NCBI GenBank assembly: GCA_964620675.1
Contig: CAZUJU010000008.1
Coordinates: 18,408 to 82,407 of the forward strand
Source of the DNA: CAYSFW01 sp964620675
Lineage (GTDB): Bacteria > Pseudomonadota > Gammaproteobacteria > UWMA-0217
DNA length: 64,000 bases
Reading direction: 5' to 3'
Of this stretch, positions 16,660 through 25,887 are shown piece by piece. The translations under genes were made by a program, and so were the position numbers. Every line of letters begins with the position of its first letter. Position 1 is the stretch's first letter. The notes below the pieces were generated by a model that saw only the letters and a program-made list of their open reading frames with translations, made no database searches and was not told where the DNA came from.

Positions 16660-17934
16660 TCATTCGGGCGCGAGTTCCGCGCCGGACGATACCGGGAGAC
16701 CAGACGCAAGCATCTGTATCATTTCGACAAATTCACCCTGTATGGCCGGCCAGGCGCGGCGCTGGGCGATCCACCGCGCGTGTTGCCCAATCGACTGCCA
16801 GCGGTCGCGGGACTCAAGCGCGTGGTGCGTGGCGGCCAAAAACCCGCGGGTATCGCGGTAGGGCGCGAGGAAGCCACATTCACCGTCGCGGATCAGTTCG
16901 GCGGCGGCCGCATAGGCGTAGCCAACAACCGGCAGCGCGCTTGCCATGGCCTCGGCGACCACATTGCCGTAGGTCTCCGATTCCGACGCGAACACGAACA
17001 GATCCGCTGAGGCATAGTGAGCTGCGAGGGCCGTGCCGCGTTGTGCGCCGCAGAACACGATGTCAGGATGTTGGCGACGCAGGCGCGCTGCATCCGGTCC
17101 TTCTCCGACCATAATCAATCGCAGTTCGTGGTGAATGTCGCGGGCGTAACGGTAGCTCCGCAGGAGTAATTCGATATTCTTTTCGTGCGCGATCCTGCCT
17201 ACGTAGAGCATCGCGATGGCTTCAGGCGCAAGACCCCACTGGGCGCGCAGCGTCTCATCCCGTCGTGCGGGTGTGAACAGCTCGGTGTCGACCCCGCGAG
17301 ATTTCACCTGCAAGCGCTCGAATCCGCGCGATTCAAGTTCGTACCGGAGTGCGTGGGTTGGCACTAGCGTGAGCTGACATCGGTTGTGAAAGGCGCGTAA
17401 GTAGCGCGCGAGCGGTGCTTGCAACCAACCCAGGCGGTAGGCATGGGCGTAGCGATCGAATTGGGTATGGAATCCGGAAGCGACCGGTATGTCGAGCCTG
17501 CGCGCCGCATCGAGGGCGGTTCGACCGAGCGGGCCTTCGGTTGCGATATAGAGCGCATGCGGTCGGTCGTCGCGCCAGAGCCGCATCAATCGCGCCTGGG
17601 TCGTGATGCCGAAGCGCAGGTTGCGATACATCGGCAGGGGAATGCCGGTGACCAGACACTCGTCGCGTACTCCGTCACCGCCGGCGCGCTCACCGGCGAA
17701 CTGGCGCGGGCGAACGATCTGAACCCGATGTCCGGCCTGGCGCAGGGCCTGTTCATAGCGTTGCAGGGTGTGGGCGACGCCGTTGATTTCCGGCGGGTAG
17801 GTTTCGGAGACGAGGGCGATTCGTAGCGGGGTATTAGTAGGCGTCAGCGCCAGCGTTGCGGTTTGAGGTTCACGCGCGGGGTCCCGCTTGGTCGGTCGCG
17901 CCGCGGGGATCGACGATCTGTTGGATAAGCGCAT
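16660..17934 (-). CDS. Glycosyltransferase family 4 protein
   Basis: GT-B glycosyltransferase of about 424 residues. The conserved core opens with RIALVSETYPPEINGVAHTLQ, then GFHTQFDRYA, VPTHALRYEL, SRGVDTELF, LYVGRIAHEKNIELLL, and FASESETYGNVVAEAMA, where the E-x7-E motif binds the nucleotide sugar. The sequence resembles GDP-mannose-dependent lipid alpha-mannosyltransferases. The only standard start codon upstream of the core is ATG 17934, inside the preceding acyltransferase gene (65-base overlap), so the N-terminus is uncertain. Its place after two lipid acyltransferase genes suggests that it glycosylates a membrane lipid (inference). Confidence 0.85.
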   Translation of the reverse strand: MRLSNRSSIPAARPTKRDPAREPQTATLALTPTNTPLRIALVSETYPPEINGVAHTLQRYEQALRQAGHRVQIVRPRQFAGERAGGDGVRDECLVTGIPLPMYRNLRFGITTQARLMRLWRDDRPHALYIATEGPLGRTALDAARRLDIPVASGFHTQFDRYAHAYRLGWLQAPLARYLRAFHNRCQLTLVPTHALRYELESRGFERLQVKSRGVDTELFTPARRDETLRAQWGLAPEAIAMLYVGRIAHEKNIELLLRSYRYARDIHHELRLIMVGEGPDAARLRRQHPDIVFCGAQRGTALAAHYASADLFVFASESETYGNVVAEAMASALPVVGYAYAAAAELIRDGECGFLAPYRDTRGFLAATHHALESRDRWQSIGQHARWIAQRRAWPAIQGEFVEMIQMLASGLPVSSGAELAPE

Positions 17935-18649
17935 GGGTGGTGGTTGCGACCTGTTTGCGGGCCATACCGTCGATCTCGACCAGAGGTTGCGCAAATACCA
18001 CCTCCACCGCGATCGATGGCTCGCCGAGGATATTCCAGAGGTTATCGAGGAGGTTTTGATCGTCGATGTAGGGCACCTTGGGATGCGGCTTGCCGTCGGC
18101 GTCCAGATAACGCAATGCGACGGGCTGAATCGCGAGGCGATGTTCCAGCGCTGGCGCGAACAGCCGGGCATGAAAGCGCAGCACGCTGTGCCCGTTGCTG
18201 GTGGTGCCCTCCGGAAACAGCACCACCGAGTGCCCGGCCGCAAGGCGTCGGGCAATGCTTGAGGAGGCCTCGGTCGACGCATTCGCACCGCCGCGCGCGA
18301 TAAACAGCGTTCCGGCGCGAGCCGCGAGCCAGCCGATCACGGGCCACCGTCGGACCTCGGCCTTGGAGAGAAATCCCACCAGGCCGCTGCCGCCGAGCAC
18401 CGGAATATCCAGCCAGCTGACGTGGTTCGCGACCCAGAGCGCAGGTTGGCGCAGCGGGGTTCCGCGGTGGGAGACCCGCAAGCCGCAGAGTCGCGCGACG
18501 CGACCGAGAAACCAGCGACGCAGGCCTTGATACTGTGCGCTCGGCGGGTTGTCGCGCGCAGCGCCGGCGAGTACCAGGGTGATCAGGATGCCCAGCGCCA
18601 AATGCAGCGCGAGCAGGGTCAGGCGATAGGTACGGCGGAGGTGTTTCAT
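17870..18649 (-). CDS. PlsC-family acyltransferase, probable OlsA (lyso-ornithine lipid acyltransferase)
   Basis: Membrane-associated acyltransferase of 259 residues. An N-terminal hydrophobic helix (LTLLALHLALGILITLVLA) precedes the HX4D motif (His76-Asp81, NHVSWLD) and the FPEGTTS substrate motif. Such enzymes acylate lysophosphatidate, but the gene directly follows an OlsB-like gene 76 bases upstream. That order is the known olsBA arrangement in which OlsA adds the second acyl chain to lyso-ornithine lipid. Start at ATG 18649; an upstream ATG at 18721 would add 24 residues without signal character. A general 1-acylglycerol-3-phosphate acyltransferase remains possible. Confidence 0.85.
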   Translation of the reverse strand: MKHLRRTYRLTLLALHLALGILITLVLAGAARDNPPSAQYQGLRRWFLGRVARLCGLRVSHRGTPLRQPALWVANHVSWLDIPVLGGSGLVGFLSKAEVRRWPVIGWLAARAGTLFIARGGANASTEASSSIARRLAAGHSVVLFPEGTTSNGHSVLRFHARLFAPALEHRLAIQPVALRYLDADGKPHPKVPYIDDQNLLDNLWNILGEPSIAVEVVFAQPLVEIDGMARKQVATTTHALIQQIVDPRGATDQAGPRA

Positions 18650-18725
18650 GCCGCATTGTAGCCCGCCGCGTCGGCCGGTCGCGACGCGGGCGACGTTCGT
18701 CAGGGCGGGTGCGCCGGACATCCAC

Positions 18726-19532
18726 TTAGCAGTGCCCGCCCGCGCTCGTCACGGCAGGGACCGCTGCCGGGCGGGCCCCGCGTTGCAGGAAATGCCGCTG
18801 GTAGCGCGGGTTGAGGTCGTCGAGGTCAAGCAGGATGAACACATCCGCCACGTTGAAATCGCGGTCCCAGCACGGTTCCCCGCCCACCTTGGCGCCCAGG
18901 CGCAGGTACGCTTTAAGCAAGGGCGGCAACTGCGCCTTGAGTGCGGTCGATGCGGGGGCTTGCGGCACCGGGAGTCGCGGTGTGACGCGGCGGCTCGCAT
19001 GGGTCATGGACTCCGCGCGCAGGCGACGCATGATCGCATCGATCTGCGCGCCCCCGTCACGCAGGCTGACGCTGGCGCAGCCGATGAGGTAGTCGAAGCG
19101 ATGGATGGTCATGAACCGGGCCAGCCCCGACCAAAGCACCGAAATCGCGCCGCCTGAGCGGTACGCGCAATGAACGCAGGTTCGCCCGATCTCCATCGCT
19201 CGCCCCGGCAGCGGTAGCAGCGCGCTGAGATCGAATTCGTCGGCTGAGTAAAATCCACCGGTCTGACGCGCGTGGGCATCGGTCAGGATCCGGGTGCTCG
19301 CGACGACCGCGCCGGTCTCGGCGTCGCGCACCAGCAGGTGTTGGCAAAACGTGTCGTAGTAGTCACGGTCGACGCCGGCGTCATCGGTCCGTAAATGCGC
19401 GCCGCCTTCCTCAGCGAAGATCTGGTAGCGCAGACGTTGCGATTCGAGCACCGCTTGCGCATCGGCGGCGAGTTCGACGACCAGGTTGCGTGCCGAGGGT
19501 GCGGCGGCACAGGCATAGGCGGCTTCGGGCAT
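18726..19532 (-). CDS. GNAT-type N-acyltransferase, probable OlsB (ornithine lipid synthesis)
   Basis: Protein of 268 residues of the OlsB/hemolysin-like acyltransferase family. Visible family segments are LRYQIFAEEGG, DRDYYDTFCQHLLVRD, VVASTRILT, MEIGRTCVH and VLWSGLARFM, which in known members bind acyl-ACP and form the N-acyl amino acid site. OlsB makes lyso-ornithine lipid from ornithine and a 3-hydroxyacyl-ACP. The next gene encodes a PlsC-type acyltransferase, which supports an ornithine or similar aminolipid product. The amino acid used cannot be read from sequence. Confidence 0.82.
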   Translation of the reverse strand: MPEAAYACAAAPSARNLVVELAADAQAVLESQRLRYQIFAEEGGAHLRTDDAGVDRDYYDTFCQHLLVRDAETGAVVASTRILTDAHARQTGGFYSADEFDLSALLPLPGRAMEIGRTCVHCAYRSGGAISVLWSGLARFMTIHRFDYLIGCASVSLRDGGAQIDAIMRRLRAESMTHASRRVTPRLPVPQAPASTALKAQLPPLLKAYLRLGAKVGGEPCWDRDFNVADVFILLDLDDLNPRYQRHFLQRGARPAAVPAVTSAGGHC

Positions 19533-19651
19533 GGGCGAAAGTCCGAGGGTGGAGTTCGCCTGATGCTAGCGGCAGCGCGTGACAGCGGAATGACGTCGCG
19601 GTGAAGTTTCGATGACGGACGGACGCGGATTCGGACGCGGGCGCCCGAATT

Positions 19652-21706
19652 TCAGCCGCGGTCGCCCAACGCGGCGCGCAATTCCGCCGGCGCGCGCGCC
19701 GGCGCGGCGCAGGTCAGGCCTTCGCACAGGTAGGCCACGGTGCCATCCAACGGTGGTTTGGCGGCCAATCCTGGTGGTAACGCGGTGACCGCGCGCGGAA
19801 TCGCAAAGCACATCAGGCCCGGGGTATAACCGGGTGGCAACGCGGATTGCCAAGTCGCGAAAGACTCGGGATCGCCCCGCAGTATGACCAGACGCGGCGG
19901 GTGGAGTTGCTCTGCCAGCGCGTCGAGCAGGCCGCAATGCGCGGCGGGCGATTGCCGCAGCCAACCGGAGGCGGCTCGGATGCAGCGTTCCGCGGCGTCC
20001 AGATAGCGGGTTTCGCCGAGGAGATAACCCAAGCGCGCGAGCGCCTGAGCCGCCGCGGCGTTGCCGTTCGGAATTGCCTCGTCGGCAAAACCTTTCGGCC
20101 GCTGCAGCAGGGTTTCGTGATCGTCCGCCGTGAAGTAAAAGCCGCCGTGGATATGATCCTCGAAGTGCATCAGGAGAACGTCTGCAATCTGTTGGGCGAA
20201 CTCGAGGTCATCGCTGCGCCAGCGACACTGCAATAGCTCCAGCAAGGCGCTGAGTAGGAACGCATGGTCGTCGAGGTAGGCCATGAGGTGCGCGTGCCCA
20301 TCCTTGTAGGTCGCGAGCAAGCGGCCATCGCGCCAAAGCTGGGCGCGGAGGAAGTCAAGCGCCCGTTCGGCGGAGTGTAGGCACTCGGGCAGCGCCAGGT
20401 GGCGGGCGGCGAGGGCCATGCCGTGAATCATCAGGGCGTTCCAGGCGCCGAGAATCTTGTCGTCGCGTGCGGGCCAAACCCGCGCAACGCGCGCCGTGTA
20501 CAGGCGGGTGCGGGCATCCTCCAGTCGCGCGGCGACGGTCGCGACATCGACACCGAATTCGTCCGCCAGCCGGGCGGGTGTGACCGCGATGCGCGGGTGC
20601 CAGCGACCTTCAAAATTCGGTGCGCGATCGAACCCGAAGCCGCGTCGGGCGAGCGCGTAGGCGTCGCCGGGAAGCAAGTCGCGCACCTCGTTCCGGTTCC
20701 AAACGTAGAACCGACCTTCCTCGCTCTCGGAATCGGCGTCGAGACTGGAGTAGTAACCGCCTTCGGGTGACTGCATCTCGTGCATGACCCAGTGCGCGGT
20801 TTCGCGCCCGATGCGGTGAAACAGGTCGTTGCCGGTCGCGGCGTAGGCCGTGCTGTAGAGGCCGAGCAGGGGGCCGTTGTCGTACAGCATCTTTTCGAAG
20901 TGCGGAATCATCCAGTCGTCGTCGGTCGAATACCGGCAAAAACCGCCGCCGATCTGGTCGTAAAGGCCGCCTTGCGCCATTTTTTCCAGTGTATCGGTGG
21001 TCATGGTCAACGCCGCTGTATCGGCGCGACCGCTCGCTCGGGTGCCGGCCCAGTGCCGCAGCAGGCGTGTGAGGTAGGTCGGATGAGGAAATTTCGGTGC
21101 CCGTCCGAATCCACCGCGTTCTGGATCGTAGTCGCGGGCGAGCTCGCTGCGCGCCATGTCGAACACGCTGGTGTCGAGCGGCTGTGGGGCCTGAGCGGCA
21201 TAGACCTCGCCCAGGGCGTGCGCGACCGCTACATTTTGGCTTTCGATTTCATCGTGATGCGCGTGGTAATACTCGGCGAGACGTTGCAGCAAGTCCTTGA
21301 ACGCGGGCAAGCCGTGGCGCGCCGTCTGGGGGAAGTAGGTGCCGCCAAAGAACGGGACTTGCCGCTCCGGGGACAGAAACATCGTCAACGGCCAGCCGCC
21401 GGCGCGGCGCGCGAGCATCTGGTGCGCGAGCTGGTAGATCTTGTCGAGGTCAGGGCGTTCCTCGCGATCGACCTTGATGTTGATAAACAGGGCGTTCATC
21501 AGGTCGGCCGTCTCCGGGTCGGCGAAGGATTCGTGTGCCATCACGTGACACCAGTGACAGGCCGAGTAGCCGACCGAGAGCAGGATGATCTTCTGTTCCG
21601 CCCGGGCGCGGGTTAGCGCTTCCTCGCCCCAGGGATACCAGTCGACGGGATTGTCGGCGTGCTGTTGCAGGTAGGGGCTGGTCTCGCGGGCGAGGCGATT
21701 CGGCAT
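19652..21706 (-). CDS. Thioredoxin domain-containing protein, YyaL/SSP411 (DUF255) family
   Basis: Large cytoplasmic protein of 684 residues. Residues 1-160 are a thioredoxin-like DUF255 domain beginning NRLARETSPYLQQHADNPVDW, with a Cys pair at 50 and 53 (CHWC). The remainder is an (alpha/alpha)6 glycosidase-like domain (GGGFCRYSTDDDWMIPHFEKML, YYSSLDADSESEEGRFYVW). The family is widespread and related to human SPATA20; its biochemical function is not established. It is followed on the same strand by the olsB-like gene after 119 bases, with no evident functional link. Confidence 0.92.
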   Translation of the reverse strand: MPNRLARETSPYLQQHADNPVDWYPWGEEALTRARAEQKIILLSVGYSACHWCHVMAHESFADPETADLMNALFINIKVDREERPDLDKIYQLAHQMLARRAGGWPLTMFLSPERQVPFFGGTYFPQTARHGLPAFKDLLQRLAEYYHAHHDEIESQNVAVAHALGEVYAAQAPQPLDTSVFDMARSELARDYDPERGGFGRAPKFPHPTYLTRLLRHWAGTRASGRADTAALTMTTDTLEKMAQGGLYDQIGGGFCRYSTDDDWMIPHFEKMLYDNGPLLGLYSTAYAATGNDLFHRIGRETAHWVMHEMQSPEGGYYSSLDADSESEEGRFYVWNRNEVRDLLPGDAYALARRGFGFDRAPNFEGRWHPRIAVTPARLADEFGVDVATVAARLEDARTRLYTARVARVWPARDDKILGAWNALMIHGMALAARHLALPECLHSAERALDFLRAQLWRDGRLLATYKDGHAHLMAYLDDHAFLLSALLELLQCRWRSDDLEFAQQIADVLLMHFEDHIHGGFYFTADDHETLLQRPKGFADEAIPNGNAAAAQALARLGYLLGETRYLDAAERCIRAASGWLRQSPAAHCGLLDALAEQLHPPRLVILRGDPESFATWQSALPPGYTPGLMCFAIPRAVTALPPGLAAKPPLDGTVAYLCEGLTCAAPARAPAELRAALGDRG

Positions 21707-21836
21707 GGCGGTGTCCCGAGCGAACGGTTGATTGGAGGCGACTATAGCGGCGGGGGGGTGTGCGTGTCCTGAAGCCGAGGCGTCGTCAAGGTTTTCGGTA
21801 TACTGTGCAGTCGCTCACAAAATGTTATCCAGCACC

Positions 21837-23039
21837 ATGACCTCACCGCCGTTGGAATACGCGCCGCTGCGCCTGAAAAAGCACGAAGAACGCCGGCTTC
21901 GGCAAGGCCATCCCTGGGTCTACAGCAACGAGATCGACGTTCATGCGACGCCGCTCAAGGCCTTCTCGCCCGGTCAGGCGATCGAGTTGCAGGATGCGCG
22001 CGGGACGGCGCTCGGTACCGGCTACGTCAATCCGCATTCGCTGATTTGCGCACGCTTGGTGAGCCGCGATCCGCGCCATCCTTTCACCTCGTCGTTGCTG
22101 GTGCATCGCCTCAAGGTGGCGCTGGCGTTGCGCGAGCGGATTTATCCCACGCCGCATTATCGGCTTGTGTACGGTGAGGGCGATGGTCTGCCCGGGCTGG
22201 TGGTCGATCGCTACGGCAATGCGCTGGTGGTGCAGACGACCACCGCAGGGATGGAGGTCCGGCTCGATGCCATTGTCGACGCGCTGAACAAGGTGCTGCG
22301 CCCGGAATTGATTGTGGTGCGCAATGAGGGCCCGTTGCGGGCGCTGGAGGGCTTGGAATCCTACCGTCGCGTGGTGCAAGGGGAGGCCGCCGAGGCCCTG
22401 GAAATTGAGGAGCTCGGGGTGCGCTTTCAGGCGCCGTTGCTGGAGGGGCAGAAGACCGGCTGGTTTTTCGATCAACGCGACAATCGCCGCGAACTCGCAA
22501 GGTTTGCGCCGGGCGCGCGGGTGCTGGATGTGTTCAGCTACCTCGGCGGCTGGGGGTTACAGGCGGCGCGTCAGGGCGCGCGCGAGGTGCTGTGCGTGGA
22601 CGAGTCCGCACGCGCCGGAGAGTGGCTGCGGCGCAATGCGGAATTGAACGGACTGTCGCAGGTCGAGTTTCAGGCGGCGGATGCGTTCGCCGCGCTTAAG
22701 GGCTTGCGCGAGGCCGGTCGTAGCTTCGATTTGGTGATTGTGGATCCGCCGGCTTTCATCAAACGCCGTAAGGATTACGACACCGGCATCGAGGCCTATC
22801 GCCGTCTCAACCAGCAGGCGATCCAGGTGTTGGAGCGCGACGGTTTTCTGATTTCCTGCTCGTGTTCGTATCACCTGCCGCGCGAGGCCCTGCTGCAACA
22901 GCTGCACGCCGCCGCCCGACATCTCGATCGCAACCTGCAAATCCTCGGGTTCGGACAGCAATCGGCGGATCACCCATTACACCCGATGATCCCGGAATCG
23001 GCCTACCTCAAGGCGATCTTCGCGCGCGTCACGGCTTAG
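21837..23039 (+). CDS. rlmI: 23S rRNA (cytosine(1962)-C5)-methyltransferase RlmI
   Basis: SAM-dependent methyltransferase of 400 residues. The PUA-like N-terminus (LRLKKHEERRLRQGHPWVYSNEI) and the Rossmann domain are present: EGQKTGWFFDQRDNR, VLDVFSYLGGWGLQAA, IVDPPAFIKRRKD and SCSCSYHL, where the catalytic Cys is expected. The start is placed at ATG 21837; ATG 21822 is an alternative and neither has a strong ribosome site. A TATACT hexamer at 21799-21804 may be its -10. lgt follows 15 bases later. Confidence 0.92.
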   Translation: MTSPPLEYAPLRLKKHEERRLRQGHPWVYSNEIDVHATPLKAFSPGQAIELQDARGTALGTGYVNPHSLICARLVSRDPRHPFTSSLLVHRLKVALALRERIYPTPHYRLVYGEGDGLPGLVVDRYGNALVVQTTTAGMEVRLDAIVDALNKVLRPELIVVRNEGPLRALEGLESYRRVVQGEAAEALEIEELGVRFQAPLLEGQKTGWFFDQRDNRRELARFAPGARVLDVFSYLGGWGLQAARQGAREVLCVDESARAGEWLRRNAELNGLSQVEFQAADAFAALKGLREAGRSFDLVIVDPPAFIKRRKDYDTGIEAYRRLNQQAIQVLERDGFLISCSCSYHLPREALLQQLHAAARHLDRNLQILGFGQQSADHPLHPMIPESAYLKAIFARVTA

Positions 23040-23054
23040 GGTAGGATACGGAAG

Positions 23055-23849
23055 ATGCTGACCCACCCGAATATCGATCCCGTCGCGCTCGCGCTTGGCC
23101 CGCTCCAGGTGCACTGGTACGGCATGATGTATCTGATTGGTTTCCTGGCGTTTTGGTGGCTGGGCAAACGTCGCGCGCGGCGGCCGGACTATCCAATTCA
23201 GCCGGAGCAGGTCAGCGACCTGCTGTTCTACGGGGCGCTCGGGGTCATCCTCGGCGGCCGCATTGGCTACATCCTGTTCTACAACTTTGACCAGTTCCTG
23301 GCCGATCCGCTGACGCTGTTCCGCATCTGGGAGGGCGGCATGAGTTTTCACGGTGGATTGATCGGCGTGCTGTTGGTTATCGCACTGTTTGCACATCGGC
23401 TGGGAACGGGCTTTTTCAATCTCGCGGATTTCGTCGCGCCGCTGATCCCGATCGGACTCGGGACTGGGCGGATCGGCAATTTTATCAACGGTGAGCTGTG
23501 GGGGCGGGCGACGGATGTGCCCTGGGCGATGGTGTTTCCGGCCGTGGATGAAGTGCCGCGGCATCCCTCGCAGCTGTATCAAGTGTTCCTTGAAGGCGTT
23601 GTACTGTTCGCCTTGCTCTGGATTTATTCGCGCAAACCGCGCCCAACCGCGGCGGTGTCGGGGCTATTCCTGATCGGCTACGGCGTATTTCGCTTTCTGG
23701 TCGAGTTCGTTCGCGAACCCGACGCGCATCTCGGTTTTGTCGCGCTCGACTGGCTCTCGATGGGACAGCTTCTGAGTCTGCCGATGATTGTGTTCGGGGT
23801 GTTGCTGATGGTTCTCGCCTATCGCCGCAAACCCGCGAGCGCGGTATGA
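23055..23849 (+). CDS. lgt: Prolipoprotein diacylglyceryl transferase
   Basis: Inner-membrane enzyme of 264 residues that moves diacylglycerol from phosphatidylglycerol to the lipobox cysteine of prolipoproteins. About seven hydrophobic segments are visible. Conserved Lgt motifs include WYGMMYLIGFLAFWWLGKRR, GGRIGYILFYN, GGMSFHGGLIGV, GRIGNFINGELWGR and RHPSQLYQ. Its products in this window include the TPR lipoprotein and LolB. The stop overlaps the thyA start (ATGA), an arrangement also common in other gammaproteobacteria. Confidence 0.96.
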   Translation: MLTHPNIDPVALALGPLQVHWYGMMYLIGFLAFWWLGKRRARRPDYPIQPEQVSDLLFYGALGVILGGRIGYILFYNFDQFLADPLTLFRIWEGGMSFHGGLIGVLLVIALFAHRLGTGFFNLADFVAPLIPIGLGTGRIGNFINGELWGRATDVPWAMVFPAVDEVPRHPSQLYQVFLEGVVLFALLWIYSRKPRPTAAVSGLFLIGYGVFRFLVEFVREPDAHLGFVALDWLSMGQLLSLPMIVFGVLLMVLAYRRKPASAV

Positions 23850-24640
23850 AACAGTATCTCGATCTGATGCGCCTGGTGCGCACCCAGGGCGCGCGCAAGG
23901 AAGACCGCACCGGCACCGGCACGCTCTCGGTCTTCGGCCATCAGATGCGGTTTGATCTGGGCGCCGGTTTTCCCTTGGTGACCACCAAGAAACTGCACCT
24001 GCGCTCGATCATTCACGAGTTACTTTGGTTTTTAAAAGGCGACACCAATGTCGCGTACCTCAATGCCAACCGGGTCTCGATCTGGGACGAATGGGCCGAT
24101 GAACGCGGTGAGCTGGGACCGATCTATGGGTATCAATGGCGTTCGTGGCCGGACTACAGCGGGCGACCGATCGACCAGATGCGCGATGTGGTGCAACAAA
24201 TCCGGGCCAACCCGGACTCGCGTCGCTTGATCGTCAGCGCCTGGAATGTCGGACACATCGATCGGATGGCGTTGCCGCCCTGTCATTTACTGTTTCAGTT
24301 CTACGTGGCGAACGGCCGGCTTTCGTGTCAACTGTACCAACGCAGCGCCGACATCTTTCTCGGGGTGCCGTTCAATATCGCCTCGTATGCGCTACTGACC
24401 CTGATGGTGGCGCAGGTCACCGGGCTTGAACCCGGAGAGTTCATCCACACCCTTGGCGATGCGCATCTCTATCTCAACCATCTCGAACAGGCCGATCTGC
24501 AACTCGCGCGCGAACCCCTGCCATTACCGCGCATACGCCTGAATCCGGCGGTGACCGATCTGTTCGAATTCCGCTATGAGGACTTCGAACTGCTCGATTA
24601 TCAAGCGCATCCGCACATCAAGGCGCCGGTTGCGGTCTAG
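23846..24640 (+). CDS. thyA: Thymidylate synthase
   Basis: Folate-dependent enzyme of 264 residues, the same length as the E. coli enzyme, converting dUMP to dTMP. Active-site Cys146 lies in LPPCHLLFQFYV. RKEDRTGTGTLSVFGHQMRF, QLYQRSADIFLGVPFNIASYA and HLYLNHLEQ are conserved substrate and folate contacts. It is coupled upstream to lgt by a four-base overlap and followed nine bases later by folA, which regenerates the dihydrofolate that it produces. Confidence 0.97.
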   Translation: MKQYLDLMRLVRTQGARKEDRTGTGTLSVFGHQMRFDLGAGFPLVTTKKLHLRSIIHELLWFLKGDTNVAYLNANRVSIWDEWADERGELGPIYGYQWRSWPDYSGRPIDQMRDVVQQIRANPDSRRLIVSAWNVGHIDRMALPPCHLLFQFYVANGRLSCQLYQRSADIFLGVPFNIASYALLTLMVAQVTGLEPGEFIHTLGDAHLYLNHLEQADLQLAREPLPLPRIRLNPAVTDLFEFRYEDFELLDYQAHPHIKAPVAV

Positions 24641-24649
24641 CTTGCCGCG

Positions 24650-25147
24650 ATGATCGTCTCACTGATCGCCGCCGTCGCGCACAACGGGGTGCTGGGTCGC
24701 GACAACCAGATGCCCTGGCATTTACCGGCCGATCTCAAACACTTTCGCGCGCTGACCTTGGGCAAGCCGATCATCATGGGGCGGCGAACCTTTGAATCGC
24801 TTGGGCGGAAATTGCTGCCGGGACGTTTGAATATCATTCTGACCCGCGCGGCGGCGTTTCAGGTCGATGGCGCCGTCGTCGCCCACAGTGTTGAGCAGGC
24901 CCTAGCCGCGGCAGAGCCGGCGCCGGAGGTCATGATCATTGGTGGCGCCGAGGTTTACCGCCTGTTTTACGCCCGCGCGCAACACCTTTATCTGACCGAG
25001 ATCGACGCCGCGATCGACGGCGACACGCACTTCCCCGAAATCGCCCGGAGCGACTGGGTTGAAATCGCCCGTACCCACCGCCCCGCCGATGCCGCCAACC
25101 CCTACCCGATGGACTTCGTCGAATACCAGCGCGCCGCCATGCGCTGA
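24650..25147 (+). CDS. folA: Dihydrofolate reductase
   Basis: NADPH-dependent enzyme of 165 residues that reduces dihydrofolate to tetrahydrofolate. Conserved parts are the Met20-loop region (NGVLGRDNQMPWHLPADLKH), GRRTFESLGRKLLPGR, MIIGGAEVYRLFY and the C-terminal YPMDFVEYQR. It completes the thymidylate cycle with thyA directly upstream. The 245 bases that follow hold no gene and separate it from the pilin operon; a short T-rich run at about 25212-25221 has only a weak stem before it, so no terminator is called. Confidence 0.96.
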   Translation: MIVSLIAAVAHNGVLGRDNQMPWHLPADLKHFRALTLGKPIIMGRRTFESLGRKLLPGRLNIILTRAAAFQVDGAVVAHSVEQALAAAEPAPEVMIIGGAEVYRLFYARAQHLYLTEIDAAIDGDTHFPEIARSDWVEIARTHRPADAANPYPMDFVEYQRAAMR

Positions 25148-25392
25148 ATCGCGTCCCTAGGTCCGGCCGACGGCGGATCGACGCCAGGCTTCCCGCGACG
25201 CCTCTCGTTATCGCTTTTTTAACGTCAATTCAGCGTGTTGCCGAAGTCATCGCGGCCTGCGTGAGCACCAGCGGGCAAACGGACCGTCCCAACGGTCGCG
25301 ACCTCCTCAACCGAAAGGTGAAGCAGTCCATCACTCCGCTGCCGCGTATCCCCTAGGCTATTCCCAAAGCCTGATAACAAGAACAACGAGCC

Positions 25393-25887
25393 ATGAAGAA
25401 CAAGAATAGAGGCTTCAATGTCATCGAACTGATCGTGACGCTGGGGATCGCTTCCACGTTGATGTCGCTCGCCATCCCCAGTTACCGCTGGATGGTGCAG
25501 AACAATCGCGTTGTCGCGACGACGAATACCCTCGTAACCGCCATTCAGATGGCGCGCAGCGAGGCGATCAAGCAGGGCGTCGAATTGCAACTGGTGGCGC
25601 GGGACGGGGACTGGAACGCCGGCTGGGATATCGGCATCGACCTCGACGGCGATGGCAGTTTTGACGGCGACGGGGAATCCATTCTGCAGGGCTGGGACGG
25701 TCCGGGCGATGGACTCGCGCTTAGCATGGCTGCCAACCGCGTCAGCATTCGTGCCAACGGTCGCGCGCGCGATGCGGCGGCGTTCGTGGTCACGCCGCAC
25801 GAGTGCACGAGTGGCCAAAACCTGCAACGACAGGTCAACGTCGCGACCTCGGGCCAGGTCGCGACCGTTGCGGTGGCCTGCCCATGA
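25393..25887 (+). CDS. Type IV minor pilin, FimT/FimU (GspH) family
   Basis: Prepilin of 164 residues. The leader MKNKNRG is followed by FNVIELIVTLGIASTLMSLA, so PilD would cleave after Gly7 and Glu5 of the mature protein is present. The GspH/FimT region (NTLVTAIQMARSEAIKQG) follows. A Cys pair near residues 136 and 163 could form a disulfide. It is the first gene of a minor-pilin operon in the order FimT/U-PilV-PilW-PilX-PilY1-PilE as in Pseudomonas, and would help prime pilus assembly. The stop overlaps pilV (ATGA). Confidence 0.88.
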   Translation: MKNKNRGFNVIELIVTLGIASTLMSLAIPSYRWMVQNNRVVATTNTLVTAIQMARSEAIKQGVELQLVARDGDWNAGWDIGIDLDGDGSFDGDGESILQGWDGPGDGLALSMAANRVSIRANGRARDAAAFVVTPHECTSGQNLQRQVNVATSGQVATVAVACP

